Shown piece by piece: positions 1-10,967 of a stretch of DNA of 64,000 nt (positions are counted from its first letter, which is position 1; each line of letters opens with the position of its first letter). Under the pieces are notes generated by a model. That model saw only the letters and a list, made by a program, of their open reading frames with translations. It did not search any database and was not told where the DNA came from. The position numbers and the translations under genes were made by a program. Source of the stretch: Atherinomorus stipes. Lineage: Eukaryota > Chordata > Actinopteri > Atheriniformes > Atherinidae. The DNA is taken from positions 97,501 through 161,500 of the forward strand of contig JALJCO010001023.1 in the NCBI GenBank assembly GCA_023101725.1. Reading direction: 5' to 3'.

Positions 1-1165
1 GTGAAGATGTTCCATCTAATGATAAAATGTCTCCGTTTCATCACCTGAAATGTTGTTTGTTCTACTGGGAATGAAACATGTTGATGAGCTTCTGCTGGTT
101 TCATATTTTCCACAGCAACATGACCTTTCCGGGAACTGGTTGTTACGATTGTCGGATGCTGAGAATCAAACGAGTGACGGAGTAGAAACTCATCAGAAAA
201 ACTTTCCCAGCTAAGCTTTCAACAAGCATCTTTGTTCTTTCCAAAGATGTCTGGAAAAAGCAGACGTTTCTGCAGAAACAGGGGGAGCTTCTTTACATCA
301 TCAACATGTCTATCTGAGTTTAGTCCTAAACCAGCCAGTTTTGTGCAGTTCGAGGTGTGATGGAAACACAGCTAATGACTCCTGTCGTCTGGCCCGTTAT
401 GATCTGTGTCTGACAGCAACTTGATCACTGACGCTTCCCTTCACGTCTCGGTAAAAATCTTCATGCAAGATGCTCCATATTACAGTTTAGCCTCATCATT
501 CTTATGCAGAGGTGTCGAAAATTGTGTAGAAGTAGAAAGTAGAAACCCTGCCCGGCAGTTTTTCCAACCAATCACTGAACCAGCTGGGTTTGATTAGCTC
601 CTCTCCCAGGTAGATGAGCTCGTTCGTGAAAACAGCTGTTGTAAATGTACTGGCAGATCCAAAGACATGGCAGGATTTGTACTTGAAAACTACTTTTACT
701 TCTACTTTTGACACCTCTGGGCATATGTTTGTCCACATTTCATGATTTAGATTTGATTTTATGATCGTATTCATTTCAAGCAATCAATAAATGTTTGGTG
801 TATATTTTAACTGGTACTTGGGGTTTACTTTGCAGAATTAAGATCAGTTCAGCTGAGAATTCATGATTGGTGTTTTCCAGACTGGTGTATTTCACCCTCA
901 GGTTTAATTTAGTAATATTCAATGTTCATAACACCACACCAACTTTTCTGGAACTGGGTTGTTCTAAAAAGGATTCAAATACCCGGAATCCTTCTGAAAT
1001 ACCAAGTGTCTGCGTTACCTTCAGTATGTGGGTACTCTTGAGTTTACTGTGCATACTGTCGTGCTCTGAGTTCAGTCCAGTCAGCACGGCAAACCTAAAG
1101 AAACAAAGATAACGTAGCGCATGAAAACCCAAACCATCCCCCGCACGAACTGCATGCGTTTCAGA
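1..1165. other. No recognised feature
   Basis: I see no convincing gene, transposon end or tandem repeat in this stretch. The short open frames on both strands have no recognisable motifs and look like chance. Confidence 0.5.
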
Positions 1166-1170
1166 TGTCC

Positions 1171-1690
1171 GTGACATTGGGTCTCATTTATAAAACTGTG
1201 CGCAGGATCTTTACTAAAAGTGTCCATGCGCCAAAAAATATTCAGATTTATAAAACCGTGCGTGCACACAGGTCCAAGCAATTTCCCCTCTATAAAATCA
1301 CACTCTTCCTGGAAGTTTGTGCAGGTGAGTTTGGCCCCGCCCCCTACACGCCCACATTCTGTCATAGAGGGGGAATGCAAAGCACCTGATGGTGGTTCTG
1401 CTTATAAAGAAGCCGGCTGATCTGAGGCATTTAATGCTTCATCATGGCGACTGAGAAGACAAGAAAACAGTTTTGTGGAAAATGAAGTTGAAGTGCTTGT
1501 TGGTGGTGGAGGCTCGTAGAAACGTTTTATTTAGACTTCACAGTGGAATCACAGATAAACAGAAGTGACAGTGGTGATGCTGCAGTGGTGAATGACGTCA
1601 GCAGCACTTCATTCATCCAAAAACCGATGGCTCGCTCCACAACATAGCCGTTGTGGTCAACAGCTGCACACGGCGTTTAAACGGTTCCGG
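1171..1690 (+). pseudogene. Decayed PIF/Harbinger 5' part with Myb/SANT-like ORF
   Basis: Two copies of a 16-base motif (TTTATAAAAC followed by C/T and GTGCG, at 1187 and 1247) resemble the repeated 5' ends of fish Harbinger elements. A TATA-like TATAAAG lies near 1404 and an ATG at 1444. Translating from 1444 in shifting frames gives MATEKTRK, then VENEVEVLV, then ARRNVLF and HSGIT.KQK, which is the start of the Myb/SANT-like DNA-binding protein that accompanies Harbinger transposases. Stops and at least two frameshifts break it, so it is dead. No matching right terminus was found. Family assignment is from pattern recognition only. Confidence 0.5.
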
Positions 1691-1699
1691 CGGGTCGGT

Positions 1700-2560
1700 C
1701 GGCTCCACTTCAACACATCTAGGAGTTCCCAAACTTGTTGGTGTTGGTAACCCCCACAACAGCTGAGCTCTTTATTGTGTGATATATCAGATCATCCTGC
1801 AGCATCTCTACATGTGAGGCTGGAAAACTGTCAGAATCTTCCTGAATTAGGAGGAGAACCTGGTTTTTGGTGGATTATGTAGACAACTGTAAGAGAGCAT
1901 GATGAAAAACAAAGAAACTGACCAAGATGTTGCCAAAATGTGATTTTTATTATGAGTTAGGCTATAATTTTTCTCTTAGAAAATTAATTTGTTAATATTA
2001 CAGATTAATCTCTCTACATTAGCAGATTTATTTTGACAACCGTAATAATTTAAAAAATAAGTATTTAGTTTACAGCAATTACAACGGTCTGCGACCCTCT
2101 AAATCATCTAAATCCCCAGTTTGGGAAAGGTTGCTCTGGGGAATCTATCGGTATATCAGTCAGTAATAATGGCCAGGAAATCTTCATGGTTTTTAAAAAC
2201 TCTCCATCCTGATCCTCTTCTTGCCATAATCTTCCAGCAGTGCAGTGCGTCCGTTGTGAGGCATTACGCACGAGTGTCACTGCAGGTTTTAATTACAATT
2301 AGCCTTTTGCTACACACCTTTTTACAGTTAATGTACCAATAAGAGCCATCGCTATAACTGAAGATGCAGTATACTGCAGCTATGATGTGGATTGTACGGT
2401 TCAATCCAGGAACACATGAGGGTTTCCGAGGGTCTACAGTCTGATATAAAACATGGCTTAAGTTCATCATCTCACCAGCGGCGCCGCCAGTTTTCCGTCT
2501 CCAAAGTGTTCGTGTGCAAGCCAAGGTTCAGAGCTTGCTGACAGGTGCGCACATTTTCCC
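1700..2560. other. No recognised feature
   Basis: Ordinary AT-leaning sequence with no motif-bearing open frame and no repeat structure that I can see. Confidence 0.45.
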
Positions 2561-2640
2561 GTCACATTTGCTTTCATGAATCAGGAACTTGACAGGCTGA
2601 CCCCAGTGGTTCCGCAGTCGGTTCCGAGCAGCCGGAACAG

Positions 2641-3050
2641 CAGGAGGGATGGGCGACGGTTGTGAGGAAACGTAGCTCTAAGGCTAAAGCTAAGCCCGCG
2701 GGTCACCACCAACCTGTCCACGTTTCTAACCGATACGCCCCACTCAAAGACATACCCTTTGAGCAACAAACCCTGGTTATTGGCAGCTCCATAGTCAGAA
2801 ACGTGGCTTTAGAGACACCAGCGACCGCAGTTAAATGTATCCCAGGAGCCAGAGCGGGCGACATTGAGTCTTATTTGAAACTGCTGGCTAAGGATAAACG
2901 TAAATACCGTAACATTGTGATTCATGCCGGCGGTAACGACACCCGGTTACGCCAATCGGAGGTCACAAAAGTTAATGTTGCTTCGGTATGTGCTTTTGCT
3001 AAAACCATGTCGGACTCCGTAATTTTCTCTGGCCCCCTGCCAAATCTGAT
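2641..3050 (+). pseudogene. Truncated L2/CR1-type LINE ORF1 (SGNH esterase domain)
   Basis: The frame reads [10 protein letters not shown], then [16 protein letters not shown], then [11 protein letters not shown]. The GSS and GGND blocks match the nucleophile block and block III of SGNH/PC-esterase domains, which are known in ORF1 of fish L2/CR1 retrotransposons. The frame breaks abruptly near 3050, where sequence of a Tc1 transposase takes over. The catalytic C-terminal DxxH block is therefore missing. This is a retrotransposon fragment and not a host esterase. Confidence 0.65.
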
Positions 3051-3054
3051 CAGC

Positions 3055-3783
3055 AGAACAATGATCCAGAACACACCAGCAAGTCCACCTCTGAATGGCT
3101 TAAGAACAACAACATGAAGACTTTGGAGTGGCCCAGTCAAAGCCCCCACCTGAATCCCATTGAGATGCTGTGGCATGACCTTAAAAAGGCGGTTCATGCT
3201 GGAAATGTCATGATCAGAATTAGGGAAGGAGGACCCAAAAGCAGACGTACAGCTTCTCAGGTTTAAAAGGTTTTATTTAAGGTCTCCAATCTGGGTTCGT
3301 GCTCCTGAGGTTCAGGCAATAGAGAGCGCAGCAGATGGATGCAGCAGGCGGACAGGCAGGGAGTTTAGACAACAGCAGAGGATTTTGGATTAAAGGAAAA
3401 ACGGGTAAAACTGGCAGCAAAAAGTAATCATGAGCACAAAGACTGGGTGTTACCACTTGTGGGGACGACGATCCGGCAAGGACTGATGATCTGACCAGGG
3501 TAGAAATACAGGTAGGGCTGATGAGATGATTGATGACAGCTGAGTCTGAACAGCTGCTGGGCTCCACCTGCAGAACACGCCCACCTCCATGACAGGAAAA
3601 GCCTCCAATGTGGCTGAATTACAACAATTCTGCAAAGATGAGTGGAACAAAATTCCTCCACAGCGCTGTAGAAGACTCACTGCCAGTTATCACAAACGCT
3701 TGATGCAGTTGTTGCTGCTAAGGTGGAACAACCAGTTATTAGGTTTAGGGGAAGATCACTTTTTCACACAGGGACATGGAGGT
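3055..3783 (+). mobile_element. Tc1/mariner transposase 3' fragment, split by an LTR
   Basis: The + strand encodes TSEWLKNNN, then [19 protein letters not shown], the conserved C-terminal block of Tc1 transposases with the final acidic residue of the DDE/D triad in NPIE. The frame stops at 3205 and resumes at 3595 with the family's C-terminal stretch ELQQFCKDEWNKIPPQRC. The gap is a 389-bp LTR insertion. The 3' side ends with the TCACTTTTTCACAcAGGG motif usual near Tc1 right ends. The 5' half of the element is absent. Confidence 0.8.
3206..3594. mobile_element. Solo LTR inside the Tc1 fragment
   Basis: The segment begins TGTCATGATC and ends CTCCATGACA, so it has TG...CA ends within a 7-bp inverted repeat TGTCATG/CATGACA. 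It is flanked by a 5-bp direct repeat GGAAA (3201-3205 and 3595-3599). It interrupts a Tc1 transposase reading frame. The size, termini and 5-bp duplication are diagnostic for a retroviral-type or Gypsy-type LTR left by recombination. An AATAAA on the minus strand (near 3275) suggests minus orientation. No internal coding region remains. Confidence 0.8.
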
Positions 3784-4068
3784 TTGCTCCGCTCTCAAAT
3801 AAAGCACGCTAACCAGACAATAGACTACATAAATGCACAGAATTGCAATGAGAAACTCCTTAAAACCATGAATGACACGCGAATAGATTCTCATAATACA
3901 CGGACGGAAAATATCCAGTTGAAAAAAAAAGGTATCGGAACAAAAAGCCACCATAAGTTTTCTTTCAAAGGCAAAAAGCTTCGGTGATAAGCTGGTTTCC
4001 CCACTGAAACAAGTGGGTTCACGTGGGGTTTTCAAACGCACATCGACATGCTTATAATCAGCATTTCG
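3784..4068 (+). repeat. Upstream duplicate of the coiled-coil gene 3' end
   Basis: These 285 bases match 5916-6200, the last coding part and 3' flank of the coiled-coil ORF, with only two or three substitutions visible. The copy encodes the same C-terminal residues (IKHANQTIDYINAQN onward) and the same stop, but has no upstream coding part and directly abuts the Tc1 right end. It is a partial duplication, either recent or kept similar by gene conversion. Confidence 0.85.
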
Positions 4069-4247
4069 TTCTATGAATATATTGATATATTGATTTTTAA
4101 TTTTTTAAAAAAATTATCCCGATTGAAATTTAATATTTTAATACTTTTGATGCACAAAAGACCTTTTTTCCCTCCGACTTGATTTTCACATTCCGCTGAT
4201 GTCATCATTTGTGCGAGCTAATATTTTACAGTTCAACCTCTAAAGAT

Positions 4248-4260
4248 GTTGCTAAGCAAC
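4248..4260. promoter_or_regulatory. RFX X-box-like palindrome, copy 1
   Basis: GTTGCTAAGCAAC is a perfect palindromic match to the RFX X-box consensus (GTTGC, one to three bases, GCAAC type). RFX factors drive ciliary genes. It lies 282 bp upstream of the ATG of the coiled-coil ORF. Function is inferred from the match only. Confidence 0.5.
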
Positions 4261-4297
4261 GGACTGTAAAGTCAGAGGGTTAGCATTTTCCCCAGCG

Positions 4298-4428
4298 ATA
4301 GAATGGGGGCGGAGCCTAGCACTTGAAAGGTGCTAAGCTCCGCCCCCATTCTATAGCTCATCAAAGGAGCTAGGCTCCGCCCCCATTCTATCACTGGGGA
4401 TAGAATAGGGGCGGAGCCTAGCTCCTTT
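4298..4428. repeat. Two GC-box hairpins between the X-boxes
   Basis: First inverted repeat: 4298-4324 with 4327-4354. Second: 4363-4392 with 4399-4428 and a 6-base loop, arms about 30 bp and nearly perfect. All four arms carry GGGGCGGAGC or its complement, a GC-box-like core. The block sits between two copies of AAGATGTTGCTAAGCAAC. Confidence 0.8.
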
Positions 4429-4434
4429 CAAGAT

Positions 4435-4447
4435 GTTGCTAAGCAAC
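4435..4447. promoter_or_regulatory. RFX X-box-like palindrome, copy 2
   Basis: Second exact copy of GTTGCTAAGCAAC, within an 18-base direct repeat shared with copy 1. It lies 95 bp upstream of the ATG of the coiled-coil ORF, a typical distance for a functional X-box. Confidence 0.55.
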
Positions 4448-4541
4448 AGCCTGTGATGTCAGACAGTATGTACGATTAAGCCTCATGTTTTAGAAATTCA
4501 GAAATTCAGTCACTTTGCTTCTTACAGAGAACAGAGCTGTT

Positions 4542-6119
4542 ATGGACATGGCCAAGCTTTCGAAAAAAACACAGAAAGAAATGAAGAAATTTCAGGAGGA
4601 AACCCACCTGGCAAGAGTCGAGAAAGAAATGCAATTTTATTCAAAAAAATTTTCCCGTCTCATGGCAGAAATCGAAGACTTGAAAATAAAATTAGATAAA
4701 GAGAGAGAGACACAGAGAGAGACAAAGCAAGCCTATGAGGAAAAGATTAAAGATTCAGTTTCTGCACACAAAAATGAAATGATTCAAGAAACTTCAAGAA
4801 ACCTCAAACTTCAAGAAAAAAATGAGGCTCTAAATGATGAGATACTTTTTTGGAGGAAGATCTGTACTGGATTAACAGAAGCAGAGGGTGCAAGACAAGA
4901 GAGAGTAGTGGAATCAGAAAAAATTAGTTTAGGCCTAACAGAAGAAAACAAACGACTAAAGGAGACTGTTTCAAACCTGCAGGCAGAAAATGAAATGCTA
5001 CATGAGCGTTGCAGGAAAGCAGAAACGGATCTTCAACTCTCCCAGAGCGAACGAGAGAGTTTAACGAAGGAAATTTCAGCCAAAGAAACAGAGTCTTTAC
5101 TTAAAACTAACCAAATAGCTGAATTAGAAAATGACCTTGAAACAGAGACAGTTGACCTGGAGATGAAACTTATAAAAGCAGAAGACACTATAAAAGACCT
5201 CAAGAATATCGTTGAAAAACTTTTACAAAGCAAATGTGAAGCTGCCGATGCAGCAGGCAAAGAGAAGCTTAAATATGACAATGAAATGAACCAGATGAAG
5301 ATCCTCTATGCAAACCTGCAGAAAGAATACTTCGCCAGGATCCGCAGTTATGAAACATTAGAAAATAAGTTCTGGATGGAAAAACTAAAGAACGATAAAT
5401 TGGTTCGAGAGAACGAGGCTCTCAAGCATGAGCTTAAGAATGTAACCAAAGATTTAAAAGTGTCGACAGAAAAATATGACAATATTCAAAAGGAAAATGC
5501 CACGCTGAAATTCAAAGTGGACATGAAAATAGAAGTATGTGAAACAATTACAAAACAATTAAGAGATATGAAAAGGAAACATGACACGGCCGAAGCTAAG
5601 AGCAAAGTTTTATTGTCTGATAAGATCAACCTCGCTCATGAAGTCCAATGTCTCAAATTAAGTAGAGCTGCCATAGTGACTGAAAATAAGCGGTTGGAAA
5701 ACATCATTAAATGCATGTCTAACAGACACGTGTCTCTCCAACGAGACCTGCAGGACTGCCAGGATGCCTTCAGCTCTCAAAAATTTGCATCTAAATTCGG
5801 ACAACTTGTGAAGAAATACAAGGACGAAGATACTGTTTCAGGTCACCGTATGGCATCAGAGTTATTCAAAGACAGAGAGGAGGACATTAAAGCTACTGCG
5901 GCCCGGACGGAAAAATTGCTCCGCTCTCATATAAAGCACGCTAACCAGACAATAGACTACATAAATGCACAGAATTGCAATGAGAAACTCCTTAAAACCA
6001 TGAATGACACGCGAATAGATTCTCATAATACACGGACGGAAAATATCCAGTTGAAAAAAAAAGGTATCGGAACAAAAAGCCACCATAAGTTTTCTTTCAA
6101 AGGTAAAAAGCTTCGGTGA
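4542..6119 (+). CDS. Long coiled-coil protein, possibly axonemal (unidentified)
   Basis: One uninterrupted frame of 525 codons from the ATG at 4542; a second ATG follows two codons later. The protein is almost entirely predicted coiled coil: rich in E, K, Q and L, with long heptad-like runs from about residue 10 to 470 and no transmembrane or enzyme motif. The basic tail (KKKGIGTKSHHKFSFKGKKLR) is duplicated upstream at 3784. I do not recognise the family; coiled-coil proteins of cilia are the best guess because two RFX X-box palindromes lie just upstream. CTTACAG at 4521-4527 could be a splice acceptor, so an upstream exon is possible. A single long exon could also mean a retrocopy. Codon use and lack of stops argue it is, or recently was, functional. 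Confidence 0.7.
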   Translation: MDMAKLSKKTQKEMKKFQEETHLARVEKEMQFYSKKFSRLMAEIEDLKIKLDKERETQRETKQAYEEKIKDSVSAHKNEMIQETSRNLKLQEKNEALNDEILFWRKICTGLTEAEGARQERVVESEKISLGLTEENKRLKETVSNLQAENEMLHERCRKAETDLQLSQSERESLTKEISAKETESLLKTNQIAELENDLETETVDLEMKLIKAEDTIKDLKNIVEKLLQSKCEAADAAGKEKLKYDNEMNQMKILYANLQKEYFARIRSYETLENKFWMEKLKNDKLVRENEALKHELKNVTKDLKVSTEKYDNIQKENATLKFKVDMKIEVCETITKQLRDMKRKHDTAEAKSKVLLSDKINLAHEVQCLKLSRAAIVTENKRLENIIKCMSNRHVSLQRDLQDCQDAFSSQKFASKFGQLVKKYKDEDTVSGHRMASELFKDREEDIKATAARTEKLLRSHIKHANQTIDYINAQNCNEKLLKTMNDTRIDSHNTRTENIQLKKKGIGTKSHHKFSFKGKKLR

Positions 6120-6247
6120 TAAGCTGGTTTCCCCACTGAAACAAGTGGGTTCACGTGGGGTTTTCAAACGCACATCGACATGCTTATAATCAGCATTTCG
6201 CTCTCCTGAACTCAGCCAGAAGAGTTTATTTTGGACATCTGGCTGCC

Positions 6248-9059
6248 ATATATCAGATACTAGCAGGTATTAGATACTAGCATATATCAGATACTAGCAG
6301 GTATTAGACACTGGCATATATCAGATACTAGCAGGTATTAGACACTGGCATATATCAGATACTAGCAGGTATTAGATACTACCATATATCAGATACTAGC
6401 AGGTATTAGATACTAGCATATATCAGATACTAGCAGGTATTAGATACTAGCATATATCAGATACTAGCAGGTATTAGATACTAGCATATATCAGATACTA
6501 GCAGGTATTAGATACTGGCATATATCAGATACTAGCAGGTATTAGATACTAGCATATATCAGATACTAGCAGGTATTAGATACTAGCATATATCAGATAC
6601 TAGCAGGTATTAGATACTGGCATATATCAGATACTAGCAGGTATTAGACACTAGCATATATCAGATACTAGCAGGTATTAGACACTGGCATATATCAGAT
6701 ACTAGCAGGTATTAGATACTACCATATATCAGATACTAGCAGGTATTAGATACTAGCATATATCAGATACTAGCAGGTATTAGATACTAGCATATATCAG
6801 ATACTAGCAGGTATTAGATACTAGCATATATCAGATACTAGCAGGTATTAGATACTGGCATATATCAGATACTAGCAGGTATTAGATACTAGCATATATC
6901 AGATACTAGCAGGTATTAGATACTACCATATATCAGATACTAGCAGGTATTAGATACTGGCATATATCAGATACTAGCAGGTATTAGATACTACCATATA
7001 TCAGATACTAGCAGGTATTAGATACTGGCATATATCAGATACTAGCAGGTATTAGATACTAGCAGGTATTAGATACTAGCATATATCAGATACTAGCAGG
7101 TATTAGACACTGGCATATATCAGATACTAGCAGGTATTAGATACTACCATATATCAGATACTAGCAGGTATTAGATACTAGCATATATCAGATACTAGCA
7201 GGTATTAGATACTAGCATATATCAGATACTAGCAGGTATTAGATACTAGCATATATCAGATACTAGCAGGTATTAGATACTGGCATATATCAGATACTAG
7301 CAGGTATTAGATACTAGCATATATCAGATACTAGCAGGTATTAGATACTAGCATATATCAGATACTAGCAGGTATTAGATACTGGCATATATCAGATACT
7401 AGCAGGTATTAGATACTAGCATATATCAGATACTAGCAGGTATTAGATACTGGCATATATCAGATACTAGCAGGTATTAGATACTAGCAGGTATTAGATA
7501 CTAGCATATATCAGATACTAGCAGGTATTAGATACTAGCAGGTATTAGATACTAGCATATATCAGATACTAGCAGGTATTAGATACTAGCATATATCAGA
7601 TACTAGCAGGTATTAGACACTGGCATATATCAGATACTAGCAGGTATTAGACACTAGCATATATCAGATACTAGCAGGTATTAGATACTGGCATATATCA
7701 GATACTAGCAGGTATTAGATACTAGCATATATCAGATACTAGCAGGTATTAGATACTAGCATATATCAGATACTAGCAGGTATTAGATACTAGCATATAT
7801 CAGATACTAGCAGGTATTAGATACTAGCAGGTATTAGATACTAGCATATATCAGATACTAGCAGGTATTAGATACTAGCAGGTATTAGATACTAGCATAT
7901 ATCAGATACTAGCAGGTATTAGATACTAGCATATATCAGATACTAGCAGGTATTAGACACTGGCATATATCAGATACTAGCAGGTATTAGACACTAGCAT
8001 ATATCAGATACTAGCAGGTATTAGATACTGGCATATATCAGATACTAGCAGGTATTAGATACTAGCATATATCAGATACTAGCAGGTATTAGATACTAGC
8101 ATATATCAGATACTAGCAGGTATTAGATACTACCATATATCAGATACTAGCAGGTATTAGATACTGGCATATATCAGATACTAGCAGGTATTAGATACTA
8201 GCATATATCAGATACTAGCAGGTATTAGACACTGGCATATATCAGATACTAGCAGGTATTAGATACTGGCATATATCAGATACTAGCAGGTATTAGATAC
8301 TAGCATATATCAGATACTAGCATATATCAGATACTAGCAGGTATTAGACACTGGCATATATCAGATACTAGCAGGTATTAGACACTACCATATATCAGAT
8401 ACTAGCAGGTATTAGACACTACCATATATCAGATACTAGCAGGTATTAGATACTAGCATATATCAGATACTAGCAGGTATTAGATACTAGCATATATCAG
8501 ATACTAGCAGGTATTAGACACTGGCATATATCAGATACTAGCAGGTATTAGACACTACCAGATATCAGATACTAGCAGGTATTAGATACTAGCATATATC
8601 AGATACTAGCAGGTATTAGATACTAGCATATATCAGATACTAGCAGGTATTAGATACTAGCATATATCAGATACTAGCAGGTATTAGACACTGGCATATA
8701 TCAGATACTAGCAGGTATTAGATACTACCATATATCAGATACTAGCAGGTATTAGATACTAGCATATATCAGATACTAGCAGGTATGAGATACTACCAGA
8801 TATCAGATACTAGCAGGTATTAGATACTACCAGATATCAGATACTAGCAGGTATGAGATACTACCAGATATCAGATACTAGCAGGTATTAGATACTACCA
8901 TATATCAGATACTAGCAGGTATGAGATACTACCAGATATCAGATACTAGCAGGTATTAGATACTACCAGATATCAGATACTAGCAGGTATGAGATACTAC
9001 CAGATATCAGATACTAGCAGGTATGAGATACTACCAGATATCAGATACTAGCAGGTATT
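6248..9059. repeat. 34-bp minisatellite, about 80 copies
   Basis: Tandem array of a 34-bp unit (CATATATCAGATACTAGCAG then GTATTAGATACTAG). Variants differ at GATACTAG, GACACTGG and GATACTACC, and some units are a 20-bp short form. Variant blocks recur in the same order (for example near 7470 and 7820), so higher-order amplification has occurred. The last about 280 bp (from 8780) are dominated by a divergent variant with GAGATACTACCAGATATC. Confidence 0.95.
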
Positions 9060-9345
9060 ATCAACATGTGTCTAATTCTAATGTTTCTAACAACTTGGTA
9101 ACTTAACCAACAACTTAAAATCAGACATATTATCAGCAGCTTCAAAGTAAATCCAGTGTGTTCGTATCGGGGGAATATCGGCCAATCAGAGTAGGGGAGG
9201 AAATAACTTGCTGCCACGGTGGAGAAAACACTGGATTTAATCCCCAACAACAAAAACACGGTAAATTATGGTGAACACTCATTAATCTGACACTTTATTT
9301 CACGTATCTATGCTCCTGAAAATGATGCACCGCATAACGTTCTAA
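9060..9345. other. No recognised feature
   Basis: Unique-looking sequence between two tandem arrays, with no recognisable gene or element. Confidence 0.4.
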
Positions 9346-9517
9346 TGCTAGCTAATGCTAACAGAGACAGCTGTGGTTCATGCTAGCTAATGCTAACAGA
9401 GACAGCTGTGGTTCATGCTAGCTAATGCTAACAGAGACAGCTGTGGTTCATGCTAGCTAATGCTAACAGAGACAGCTGTGGTTCATGCTAGCTAATGCTA
9501 ACAGAGACAGCTGTGGT
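9346..9517. repeat. 35-bp tandem repeat, 5 copies
   Basis: Five nearly identical copies of TGCTAGCTAATGCTAACAGA followed by GACAGCTGTGGTTCA. The near identity suggests recent expansion. Confidence 0.95.
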
Positions 9518-10009
9518 GTTGCTGAGAGTTAATGACTAATCTGGGAGATATTGTGAAATATCAGGTTATTGTCTCTGATCAGGGCAACGTTGGGACCAGA
9601 AAATAAAAGCAGTTCAGTCAGAAACACAAATGGATCAGGAAGACGGTGTCCTGCAGCCTTTAGTTTCATCTGCAGGACATGTGAAGCTACGTGGTCTGTA
9701 CAGTCCTGAAACAATACCAAAAGCCAAATATGGTAGAAAATAGAAAAGGAACCACCTTTGAAAGAGTTTAGTTTTTAAACTTTGATAAGTAATCAGAGAT
9801 GTTATTCCAATGTGGCCTGTCAGTAAAGCCAGCTTCCAGAGATGAATAATAGTTTAAATTCATGCTCCAGTGTAAAAAAAAAAGTCAGAATACTTTATAG
9901 ATCTCGGGATAACAAACCTATAAATGATCATTACCTTAGACGACTGTCCAACGTTGTAAAGATGCAGAAGATTTGACGAAAGAAGATCAAGCTACGAGGG
10001 AAAAGCTGT
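9518..10009. other. No recognised feature
   Basis: No gene-like frame or repeat seen. It ends at the start of a LINE fragment. Confidence 0.4.
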
Positions 10010-10620
10010 GGCCAAGGATCAAGGAGGCGCGGGATCAGAAGAAAAGGGCGTACTTCTGAGGACCGCTCGACTTCGAGTTCTCAGGAACTAATTCTGACAA
10101 CTTTTTAAAACAGTTAAACAACCATTAATCAGGCAAATTGATCCTGATTTGAAAATAATTTGTGATTCTGATTTGAAAATTGAGGAGCTGGGTGCAGCCG
10201 AGAAGAAAATGACACCGGGGAAATCACCAGGACAAGATGGACTAATTTTGATCAGTTTTTCTGGTCTGATCTAAGAGAATTACTTTATGAGGTTCTGAAA
10301 GAATGTTTACAGAATAGTACACTATTAACAACAATGAAACAGGGTTTGATTATCTTAATCCCAAAACCAAACAAAGACAAAACAATTATTGACAACTTCA
10401 GACCAATAACTTTACTCAATGTAGATTATAAAGACTTAAAAGTGGAATACATGCAATCATCAGTGAAACTCAGTCTGGCTTTCTGCAAAACAGGTTGATA
10501 CATAACATCCGTCTTGTTTTAGATTTGTTAGATTACAAACATTTGGTCGAGGATGAAGGCCTCATTTTGTTCTTGGATTTTTTTTAAGCTTTTGATATTT
10601 TCCTTTGTTCAATGAAGTAA
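10010..10620 (+). pseudogene. Decayed L1-clade LINE reverse-transcriptase fragment
   Basis: With frame changes the + strand reads GKSPGQDGLI, then LLYEVLKEC, then GLIILIPKPNKDK and NFRPITLLN, then SGFLQNR and LFLDF. These match RT domains 1 to 3 of L1-type ORF2 proteins (the PGxDG block, the PKPxKD block, and the FRPI block). Many stops and deletions make it a fossil. It ends in an A-rich (CAAA)n tract near 10625-10665. Confidence 0.65.
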
Positions 10621-10967
10621 AAAAAAAAAATGAAGAAAAACAAACAAACAAACAAACAAAAAACATGCTGGACCAACGCTGATAGAACAAGATCTCGCAA
10701 GATTTTGTTTGTATCTTTTATGTAAATATATTGGTCCAAAAGATGCATGAACAGTATTTTGCCGATATCACGTTTTAATGCTATAATATAATATAAATCA
10801 CAACAAGAAAATTATGCCTGTTCCATTGGCAGAATTTTGTTTATTACAAGCAGAAACATCTCGGCCACTCTTAAAATAAGTAAAAAAGATTATTTTATTT
10901 CAATTTTTTTCGTATTTGACAATAATTACACTTAAAAACATAGTTTTTTAATGCACCTTTAGGAGTG

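Noticed and set aside
6248..9059. CRISPR-like array of regular repeats
   Set aside because: Units are contiguous with no unique spacers, and the genome is a vertebrate's.
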